This document shows positions 1 to 6,200 of a stretch of DNA of 21,582 nt, one piece after another (position 1 is the first letter of the stretch; each line of letters opens with the position of its first letter). The notes below the pieces were generated by a model. That model worked only from the letters and a program-made list of their open reading frames with translations, did no database searches and was not told where the DNA came from. Origin of the DNA: an uncultured Eubacteriales bacterium. GTDB taxonomy: Bacteria; Bacillota; Clostridia; Oscillospirales; Acutalibacteraceae. The stretch spans positions 1 through 21,582 of the forward strand of contig CAKSOB010000016.1 of assembly GCA_934476545.1 (NCBI GenBank). Reading direction: 5' to 3'. The position numbers were made by a program, and so were the translations under genes.

Positions 1-79
1 CCCTCTCGTCGGCAGCGTTCATGGTGCCGGTTATTTTTTTCTGATCTAAGCTCTGGGCTTTATATTTGAACTGTGCCAT
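1..79 (-). CDS. pilC: Type IV pilus / type II secretion platform protein PilC (GspF family), N-terminal fragment
   Basis: Only the first 26 codons are inside the window; the gene runs off the left edge. The reverse strand reads MAQFKYKAQSLDQKK then ITGTMNAADER, the characteristic opening of PilC/GspF proteins (an MxxFxYKAxxxxGKxxxGxxxAxxxxxA pattern). The family is a polytopic inner-membrane platform protein that couples the assembly ATPase to pilin insertion. The start is well supported: an AGGAGG lies 7 nt upstream (85-90 region). It follows the prepilin peptidase stop by 24 nt on the same strand, so the two are almost certainly co-transcribed. Recognition rests on a short stretch, but the match and the pilin/peptidase context agree. 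Confidence 0.85.
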   Translation of the reverse strand, partial: MAQFKYKAQSLDQKKITGTMNAADER

Positions 80-103
80 GAGGGCCTCCTGTAACCATTC
101 GTT

Positions 104-883
104 TTAGATGAAAAAGATAGATAAATACCAGTCAATCAACTGTTGACCGTAGGGCAAGCCGATTGCTATGCCCACGCATAAAAAGGGACCAAACGCAAAG
201 TGGGATTTCCGTCCGGCTTTGCGGCGAATCAGCAGAAGGATGCCATAGAAACCGCCCAACAGAATGCCGATGGCGGTAGAAATCAGCGTGACCTTCCAAC
301 CGAGGAATAACCCGCAGGCTGCCATCAGCTTAATGTCACCGCCGCCGAATGCGCCGGAAATCAACAGCGCAAGAAGCAGCATCGGCACGCTGACGCACAC
401 AGCGCCAATCAGTCGGTCCACAATGGACACCCCCGGCATGGTGAAGTAAGAAATCACCGCCAAGGCAGCAATGGCAATGTGGCAGCCATCGGCAATCTCC
501 ATGGTGTCCCAGTCCAGCAGGGTCACTACCGCAAGCACCGCATAAAAGGCAAAGGCGGTGAGGGCGGCAAGGTACCAAGTTTGGGGAAATTGCCAAGCGC
601 AGAACAGCGCCAGTCCTCCGCCGATGATTTCCACAATCGTGTCCCGAACAGGGATATGCGCCTTGCAGTAACGGCACTTGCCACGGAGAAACAGGTAGCT
701 GAAAATGGGGAATAAATCCAGCGTACCCAGTTTATGGTGGCAAGAAGGACAAAAGGACGAGCCTTTCACAAAGGACAGCTTTTGGGGCAAGCGGTAGACG
801 ATTACGTTCAAGAAGGAGAACACGCACGCTCCGGTGAAAAACACCAAAATTCCTATGATAATTTCGCAAATAATAAGTGGCAT
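104..883 (-). CDS. pilD: Type 4 prepilin peptidase (A24 aspartyl protease)
   Basis: A 259-residue polytopic membrane enzyme that cleaves the positively charged leader of type IV prepilins and, in this family, usually N-methylates the new terminus. Two CxxC pairs (C45/C48 and C70/C73) in the N-terminal cytoplasmic domain match the zinc-binding form. The A24 catalytic aspartates are visible: D124 in the LLDWDTMEI segment and D183 in FGGGDIK, the GxGD motif. Roughly seven or eight hydrophobic segments follow the N-terminal one. The reading frame extends upstream to a TTG at 925, but CAGGAG 6 nt before the ATG at 883 and the usual family N-terminus favour the shorter form. Its natural substrate is probably the pilin encoded upstream at 1303-1833. 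It is followed closely by pilC. Confidence 0.95.
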   Translation of the reverse strand: MPLIICEIIIGILVFFTGACVFSFLNVIVYRLPQKLSFVKGSSFCPSCHHKLGTLDLFPIFSYLFLRGKCRYCKAHIPVRDTIVEIIGGGLALFCAWQFPQTWYLAALTAFAFYAVLAVVTLLDWDTMEIADGCHIAIAALAVISYFTMPGVSIVDRLIGAVCVSVPMLLLALLISGAFGGGDIKLMAACGLFLGWKVTLISTAIGILLGGFYGILLLIRRKAGRKSHFAFGPFLCVGIAIGLPYGQQLIDWYLSIFFI

Positions 884-913
884 AGCGTTCTCCTGTGATT
901 GAAAAATAAGATG

Positions 914-949
914 TTTTTTCGACAATTTTCATGGTTTAGGTCGAAAAAA
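914..949. repeat. 10-bp perfect inverted repeat upstream of pilD
   Basis: TTTTTTCGAC (914-923) and GTCGAAAAAA (940-949) form a perfect inverted repeat around a 16-nt spacer, ending 31 nt before the pilD start codon. It lies in the presumed 5' leader of pilD-pilC. It could be a regulator binding site or an RNA hairpin. Neither strand has a U-tract placed for an intrinsic terminator. Function unknown. Confidence 0.5.
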
Positions 950-998
950 AGCGGGGAAATCTTTGGTTTTGGGGCAGCGCCCATGCAAAATAAAAATA

Positions 999-1034
999 GG
1001 AATCCCATCCGGTGGGTTCACCGAATGAGATTCC
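999..1034 (-). terminator. Intrinsic terminator after the pilin gene, before pilD
   Basis: An imperfect hairpin: GGAATC (999-1004) pairs with GATTCC (1029-1034), CAT (1006-1008) with ATG (1025-1027), and CCGGTG's CGGTG with CACCG around a 4-nt loop at 1015-1018, interrupted by two single mismatches. On the minus strand it is followed by TATTTTTATTTT, a U-rich tract. It fits an intrinsic, possibly leaky, terminator of the pilin transcript that would lower expression of pilD and pilC relative to pilin. Confidence 0.6.
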
Positions 1035-1302
1035 CATTCTTCTTATGAATCTTTCGTTTGCCGAAAAGCCGGCAGAGATCTTACAGCACAAAAACTTGCT
1101 GCAAGCCATCCACCAGAACTTTCCCCCTTTGCACACGAATGCGATTCATGGTGGTGAGATATGTAGTTGTTTTTAATGGCACAACCGCCATTTTTCATTT
1201 AGGTTAATGAAACAGCATTTTATGGTAATTGCTTGATTTCCGCTCTTCCAAAACGACTACCAAGAATTACTCAACTATACGCTTACCTTTGTTAGGTTAA
1301 AA

Positions 1303-1833
1303 TCACGGAGTATATGTTGCTGCTGCCGGTGTTTTTTGGGCTGTAACAGTCCAACCATCATCCATTGTCCATGTAACAGCATAGCTACCATCGAAGTAAG
1401 AGAATGCTACGATTTCTTTATACTTGGAAGTAGATTGCGTTGGAGCCTGTTGAGTTCCGCCTGTTCTTGTTACTGTATTCACAGCATAAGCAGCACTTGG
1501 AGTAGTAGTACCTGCAGTAGCAGCGTTTCCATTTGCAGGAGTAGAAACATTTACATCATTAATTTTAGTATAATTACCTGTGCCCGGAGCTTCTACTCCT
1601 GTATACTTACCTGCTTCGGAAGCAGCGTAGTCTGCTTGAATCTGTGTCAAAACTGTGGATGCGTTGGACTTTGCATTTGCTTGGTTTGCCTGACCGATAT
1701 AGTTCATGAGCAGTGGAACCATAACGGCTGCCAGGATGAGGATGATTACGATAACAACAATCAGCTCAACCAGTGTGAAACCTTTTTTGCCGTTCTTACT
1801 CTTGTGGAGTCTTTGTGTTAATTTACCGACCAT
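1303..1833 (-). CDS. Type IV pilin-like prepilin (class III signal peptide)
   Basis: A 176-residue prepilin. An 18-residue basic leader (MVGKLTQRLHKSKNGKKG) precedes FTLVELIVVIVIILILAAV, the textbook type IV prepilin site: cleavage after G18, F19 as first mature residue and glutamate at mature position 5 (E23). The hydrophobic N-terminal helix continues to about residue 45, followed by a coiled QANQANAK segment and an Ala/Thr/Ser-rich globular part ending in beta-type sequence (SYAVTWTMDDGWTVTAQ). Length and composition suit a major pilin or large pseudopilin of a Gram-positive T4P system. The frame is open upstream to 2040, but the promoter at 1960-1988 lies inside that extension, and the ATG at 1833 has GGGGA 7 nt upstream. 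The neighbouring peptidase and PilC support the role. Whether it is the major fibre subunit cannot be decided here. Confidence 0.92.
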   Translation of the reverse strand: MVGKLTQRLHKSKNGKKGFTLVELIVVIVIILILAAVMVPLLMNYIGQANQANAKSNASTVLTQIQADYAASEAGKYTGVEAPGTGNYTKINDVNVSTPANGNAATAGTTTPSAAYAVNTVTRTGGTQQAPTQSTSKYKEIVAFSYFDGSYAVTWTMDDGWTVTAQKTPAAATYTP

Positions 1834-1850
1834 AGTATTTCCCCATTTCT

Positions 1851-1914
1851 CAAAGCGGAACAGCCGTAACCCAAGTCCGAAAAACTGATTTTTTCCGGAA
1901 CGACCGGCGCTTTG
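1851..1914 (-). promoter_or_regulatory. Candidate structured 5' leader element of the pilin mRNA
   Basis: Between the predicted transcription start (about 1953) and the pilin start codon (1833) the minus strand folds on paper into a closed element: outer stem CAAAGCG/CGCTTTG (1908-1914 with 1851-1857), and inside it CCGG/CCGG and AAAAA/TTTTT hairpins and a GGGTTACGG segment. The right side of the outer stem ends about 7 nt before the ribosome site. c-di-GMP riboswitches control type IV pili in some clostridia, but the conserved GEMM-I core is not convincingly present, so I assign no class. Confidence 0.35.
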
Positions 1915-1959
1915 TTTTGATAAAATTTTAGGAATCTTTCTCGTCTTCCTATGGGAATA

Positions 1960-1988
1960 AGTATATCCTTTCCTACAAAAAAAGTCAA
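1960..1988 (-). promoter_or_regulatory. Sigma-A promoter of the pilin gene
   Basis: On the minus strand TTGACT (1983-1988), a 17-nt spacer and TATACT (1960-1965). The start site is predicted near 1953, leaving a leader of about 120 nt before the pilin start codon. Confidence 0.8.
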
Positions 1989-2209
1989 TGTTGTTTAGTG
2001 AAAAAAACGGAAAACTACCATTTTTTGACCACTCGACCAAATATGACTAAAATTTTTCATGTAATTTTATAATCCAATGGGTTTTTTGATATTTTTTTGA
2101 CGATATAATTGGTTTTTCTTGCCAATTTTTATAAACTTTTGCCAATAAGTGTGACAAAATCCAACAGGAATTTATCAGAAACCCACTGGAATCTTCCCTG
2201 ACTTTGCGG

Positions 2210-2986
2210 TTATCCCAAGGCGCAGTCGAGAATCATCATTACGCTGAATCCTACCGCAAAAAACACCGTGCCGATGTTGGAGTGCTTGCCCAAGGACATC
2301 TCGGGAATCAGCTCCTCTACCACCACATAAATCATAGCGCCGGCAGCAAAGCTGAGGAGATACGGCAGCGCCGGCACCACGAACTGTGCCGCCAAAAGGG
2401 TGAGTACCGCACCGATCGGCTCCACCACGCCGGAAAGCACGCCGCCCAAAAACGCCTTGGACTTTTTCATGCCCTCCGACCGCAAGGGCATGGAGATGAT
2501 GGCGCCCTCGGGGAAATTTTGAATGGCAATGCCGATGGACAGCGCCAACGCCCCTGCCATGGTGATTTGTCCGCCGCCGGAAAGACTGCCGGCAAACACA
2601 ACGCCAACCGCCATGCCCTCCGGAATGTTGTGGAGCGTTACCGCCAAAACCATCTTGGTGGTGCGCCGCAGTTGGCTCTTAAGACCTTCCGCCTCTTTGC
2701 TGTTACGATGTAAGTGGGGAATTATCCTGTCCAACAGCAGCAAGAACAAAATGCCGCCCCAGAATCCAAGCGCCGCCGGAAGAAAGAAAAATTTGCCCAT
2801 GTCGGCAGACTGCTCCATTGCCGGAATCAGCAGGCTCCAAACGGATGCCGCCACCATAACCCCCGCCGCAAAGCCCGTTAAGGCTCGCTGAACGGAATCA
2901 CTGAGGGAATGTTTCATAAAAAATACACATGCCGCCCCCAGTGTGGTGCCAAGAAACGGAATGAGAATGCCATTGAAAATTTCCAC
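2210..2986 (-). CDS. ZIP-family divalent metal transporter
   Basis: A 258-residue membrane protein of the ZIP family (ZupT-like), which moves Zn2+, Fe2+ or Mn2+ into the cytoplasm. The two signature metal-site helices are intact: HNIPEG (about residues 119-124) in TM4 and QNFPEG (156-161) in TM5, with a further VEELIPE near residue 224. A short HLH loop follows TM3. About eight hydrophobic segments are present. I place the start at GTG 2986, 7 nt after GAGG; a TTG one codon upstream (2989) is possible but too close to the ribosome site. Promoter and an 18-bp palindrome directly upstream (3017-3073) point to metal-responsive control shared with the divergent secreted protein. The metal cannot be told from sequence. 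Confidence 0.93.
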   Translation of the reverse strand: MEIFNGILIPFLGTTLGAACVFFMKHSLSDSVQRALTGFAAGVMVAASVWSLLIPAMEQSADMGKFFFLPAALGFWGGILFLLLLDRIIPHLHRNSKEAEGLKSQLRRTTKMVLAVTLHNIPEGMAVGVVFAGSLSGGGQITMAGALALSIGIAIQNFPEGAIISMPLRSEGMKKSKAFLGGVLSGVVEPIGAVLTLLAAQFVVPALPYLLSFAAGAMIYVVVEELIPEMSLGKHSNIGTVFFAVGFSVMMILDCALG

Positions 2987-3016
2987 CAAAGAACCTCGCT
3001 TTCTGTCCTGTGTTTT

Positions 3017-3034
3017 AGTTAGCTTCCGCTAACT
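3017..3034. promoter_or_regulatory. Candidate metalloregulator operator, copy 1 (ZIP side)
   Basis: AGTTAGCTTCCGCTAACT: perfect 7-bp arms AGTTAGC/GCTAACT around 4 nt. It lies at about +4 to +22 of the ZIP transcript, where a bound repressor would block initiation or clearance. The TTAGC...GCTAA form is reminiscent of DtxR/MntR-family boxes; that assignment is inference. Confidence 0.7.
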
Positions 3035-3044
3035 CACGAAGTCT

Positions 3045-3073
3045 ATTATAGAACTAGGAAATTCGCTTGTCAA
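3045..3073 (-). promoter_or_regulatory. Consensus sigma-A promoter of the ZIP transporter gene
   Basis: Minus strand TTGACA (3068-3073), 17-nt spacer, TATAAT (3045-3050): a perfect consensus. Predicted start near 3038, immediately before the palindrome at 3017-3034. Such a strong core promoter beside a palindrome is typical of a repressed gene. Confidence 0.9.
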
Positions 3074-3109
3074 GCAGCAAAATCTTCTGCAAATCCTACC
3101 AAATCAGTA

Positions 3110-3138
3110 TTGACAGAAGTTATCACATTTGTTATAGT
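3110..3138 (+). promoter_or_regulatory. Sigma-A promoter of the secreted HID-domain protein gene
   Basis: TTGACA (3110-3115), 17-nt spacer, TATAGT (3133-3138). Predicted start near 3145, giving a leader of about 140 nt. Its -35 lies 36 bp from the -35 of the divergent ZIP promoter. Confidence 0.88.
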
Positions 3139-3145
3139 AAAAGAA

Positions 3146-3163
3146 AGTTAGTCATAGCTAACT
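3146..3163. promoter_or_regulatory. Candidate metalloregulator operator, copy 2 (at +1 of the secreted-protein gene)
   Basis: AGTTAGTCATAGCTAACT: same 18-bp layout as copy 1, with 6-bp perfect arms and one inner mismatch. It begins at the predicted start site, the mirror-image placement of copy 1 relative to its own promoter. Downstream at 3174-3198 lies an imperfect direct repeat AAAGCTAACTAT / AAAGCAAACTAT carrying half-site sequence. Confidence 0.65.
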
Positions 3164-3211
3164 GTTTTTCCTCAAAGCTAACTATCAAAGCAAACTATTT
3201 TTTTCCTCTGG

Positions 3212-3229
3212 AGTTAGCGTATGCTAATC
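3212..3229. promoter_or_regulatory. Candidate metalloregulator operator, copy 3 (leader of secreted-protein gene)
   Basis: AGTTAGCGTATGCTAATC: arms AGTTAGC and GCTAATC around 4 nt, two outer positions off the perfect palindrome. It sits about 67 bp into the leader, 66 bp downstream of copy 2, which could act as a roadblock or allow cooperative binding. Confidence 0.5.
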
Positions 3230-3284
3230 AACTGGTAAAATTTGTTCGCAATCATTCGTTCTTTTTTTGAAAGGAAGTGCCAAT

Positions 3285-6200
3285 TTGAATCATAAGTTAA
3301 AAAAGACCACTGCCGCCATTCTGGCTGCTTTGATTTTGTCCTCGGCGGCAACCGGCGTGACCGCTGTCCTCTCCTCCACCCAAACTGTCGCCCACGCCGC
3401 CACGGCAGTACCGACCTTTACTGTGAAAACGCCTAGTACTTGGAATAAGTACTACACACTGGATTTCACTTACGCAAACTCTGCGTACATTGATGCTGTT
3501 TCCAAAATCACCGTAGGTGATACGGAGTTAAGCAAAGCGTCCGGTTCGTATTCCGTAACAGGAAATACCTACTATACCCGCTCAAGTGACGGTCAGCTGT
3601 GCATCTCCCCCGATGCAATCAAATCCGGTGATACTATTACAGTTACCGCAACAGGCCACGAGGAATTGGTTTTGAAAGTTTCCGGTTCCAGCGGAAGCTT
3701 CACCTTTGAAAAAGCAGCGTCCGGCAATACCGGCGGTGGCTCTGACAACACAGACGGCAGCGAAAATGGCTCCGGTGAAAATAACGGCAGCAGCGAAGCA
3801 AAGGATGCGCCGAGCTTTACTTCAACATTCGAAGATGGATTTTTGGGCAGTTACTATAACATAAGCTTTGGTTATTCTAACAGCGGATATATCAATGCAA
3901 TTACAAAGATTTCTGTAAACGGTACAGCGTTAACTAAAGTAACTACAACATCTAGCCTTAAAAACAACACCTATTATCCATATGAAAGCGACGGTGCCTT
4001 ACGCCTGTCCGATACTGCTGTGAAATCCGGCGATACAATCACCATTTCTGCAACCGAATATAAGGATTTGGTTTTAAAGGTTTCCGGTACAACCGGCAAC
4101 CTAACCTTTGAAAAAGTGGAGTCCGGCAACAGTGGCGGTAGTGAAAGCGGTGGCGAAAGTGGCGGTTCCGGCGCTGGCGGAGAGGTTACTCCAACAAAGG
4201 ACATTGCCTTTGCTGCAAAAATTGAGAGTCCCTATCAAATTCTTACGGTTGCCAATGATGCAAACTATGTAGGCAAAATTAAGGAAATTCGAGTAAACGG
4301 AACTGCCTGGACAAAAGCGGGGGCTAAAATTTCTGTATTCAATGAAAATTATTTCTGCGATACTGATTCCAATCAAATTTACTTCTATGGTTCCGCTCTG
4401 ACAAACGGCGACATTGTAAAAATTGTCAGCGAGGGCTATGAGGACAAGCTGCTCCGTGTGACCAACAAAGACGGTACCTTCTCCGTTGCCGATTACCAGG
4501 GCGAAGAAGCCAACACCATGCAGCTGCACGTTCGCTTGGTTGGCTCCTTTGAGGCTGCCATTCTCGATCAACAGAAATACGATGGCATCAGCGGCGCAAG
4601 TAATTCTGCTTCTACCAACAAAAACAGTAATGTTGTTGTGCAGGCTGCCCTGATGGAAGGGGATGCCGAACCAACCGAGGATGATTGGGTATTGCTGAAG
4701 GATTTGGGGCTGTCTGTAAATAAAGAGAAAACCTCCGTCCAAATTGTAAATGCAGACGGAGAATCCAACAGCGGCATGGTGGGTTTCTATTCCTCCTATG
4801 ACAGCTCCCTGACTTTGCAGGGCATTCCAACCACAGTAGGAACCTATAACATTAGCATCACCTACACCGATAAGCAAGGCAGAACCGCTACCAGTAATAC
4901 CTTGCCCTTCAAGGTTTATGACCCAGAGCAAACCACGCTTGCAGACCGACTGACTTATGATAACTGCACCAAAACTGCAGACGGCAAGTATATGTGGGAC
5001 ATGGAGCCGTGGGTTATTACCAAGTTCACTAACAACGACCAAACCTTTACTGTTCCGGAAAAAGTGAAAGCATGGTACGGCTCTCACACCAGCGGAACCT
5101 ACGGTGAACTGGGCTACGCCGTGGATGAAGGTGCCGCTACCACGCAAACTCTGGTGATTCCTTCCGGCTGTAATCTTACCATCGTGAACACAAAGATTCT
5201 GAGCAGTGTGAAAATTGTTGTTGAGAATGGCGGTACTTTAGTGCTACGGGATTCTGTTGCATACGGACAGATTGAAGTCCAAAACGGCGGCACCTTCTCC
5301 ATGAACTATGACAATTATAGTGGTAAATTCTTAACCGGCGCTTCTCTTTGCGGACAACTGATCCTCAAAGACGGCGCAACACTGAGCAGTTCTCTCATCT
5401 ATTCCAACACCAACTTCTTGTCAGACGGAAAAAATGCTCGCCACAACGTAGATCCTGTTGTTTTGGCGGAAGGAAATGTAACCGTAACCGGACAGGTATT
5501 TATCCGAGGCGATGAAGCCCCGACCGGTACAGATGCTTCTACCGGAAAAAGCTACTCCGGTCAGCCTGCTCTGAAGGTGCAGAACGGAACCTTAACCCTT
5601 GCAGATAACGCAACTCTCGCTACTTATGGCGGTGGTCGAATCGCAACCACTTCTGTTGGCGGAGCTGCAATTTTACTGGACAACGGCACCATCATCGGTA
5701 GCGGAAAGCTCATTGCCGTAGGCGGCAGTGGATTCTTTGATAACGGCGGAACTGCCGTAACCGGCAACGGTAGAATCTCCGTCACCGACGCATATTTAGA
5801 AGGTGGTAGAACTACCAATAAAAACGCAGCTCCCGGCGCAGCAATGGAGTCCACCGTTACACTGGCAAATACCACCAACCGCAATTTGATTAACGGAAAA
5901 GTGGCAACCACAAGCGATAACATGACTGCCGATACCTACTGGTATGATGTCACGACTGCTCCGGATTTAGACTTGTATCCGGTAGAGAAGAATGCGCCGG
6001 GCGATAACAACGGTAATAATGGTGGTTCCGGCAACAGTGGAAACTCCGGCAACACCAATCATTCCGGTAACTCTGGTACTTCCGGCGATACCATCACCAG
6101 CAACACCACAACCAATCCGGAAACCGGCACCACTACCGAAACCACCACGGTTGCTCGCCCTAATGGCACTTCCTCCGAAATCACCACTACCGTAAAGCCT

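Larger units (their letters stand above)
884..1302 (-). other. 419-nt non-coding gap between pilin and prepilin peptidase genes
   Basis: No believable gene is present; the only frame of note (936-1136, GTG start) runs through the terminator hairpin and has no family resemblance. The gap is rich in small dyads on the minus strand: GCCATT/AATGGC (1175-1192), CAGCA/TGCTG around 1085-1105, GCCG/CGGC around 1060-1075, the terminator at 999-1034, GGGC/GCCC (972-982) and the 10-bp repeat at 914-949. I could not recognise a known riboswitch class. No convincing separate promoter for pilD was found. Confidence 0.5.
1834..2209. other. Intergenic region between ZIP transporter and pilin genes
   Basis: Holds the pilin promoter and leader described separately. 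The rest (1990-2209) is strongly A+T-rich. It has a direct repeat TTGCCAAT at 2119-2126 and 2139-2146, spaced exactly 20 bp, and a CCAAT...ATTGG dyad at about 2073-2112. I found no strong intrinsic terminator for the ZIP transcript here and no other gene. Confidence 0.5.

Noticed and set aside
936..1136. 66-codon minus-strand frame between pilin and pilD
   Set aside because: Runs through the terminator hairpin, no family features, poor ribosome site.
1175..1192. Plus-strand terminator AATGGC/GCCATT followed by TTTTC
   Set aside because: No plus-strand gene lies upstream for it to end; short 6-bp stem in AT-rich DNA.
1834..1953. c-di-GMP riboswitch assignment for the pilin leader
   Set aside because: A GGGTTACGG segment and a CAAAGC segment recall GEMM-I, but the order, the first-stem core and the tetraloop-receptor arrangement do not fit; kept only as an unclassified structured leader.
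1834..2040. 69-residue N-terminal extension of the pilin frame
   Set aside because: The promoter (1960-1988) lies inside it and the prepilin leader starts properly at 1833 with a ribosome site.
3146..3170. Intrinsic terminator in the secreted-protein leader (AGTTAG hairpin followed by GTTTTTCC)
   Set aside because: It would lie at the first transcribed bases, and the same palindrome occurs on the other transcript and downstream, so a DNA operator is the simpler reading.
4101..5147. 348-codon open frame on the minus strand inside the secreted-protein gene
   Set aside because: Antisense shadow; no ribosome site or promoter, and the plus strand has a coherent signal peptide plus domain series through the same DNA.
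6005..6095. Short repeats as a possible CRISPR or minisatellite
   Set aside because: They encode the Gly/Asn/Ser linker of the secreted protein; low-complexity coding sequence with no spacers.
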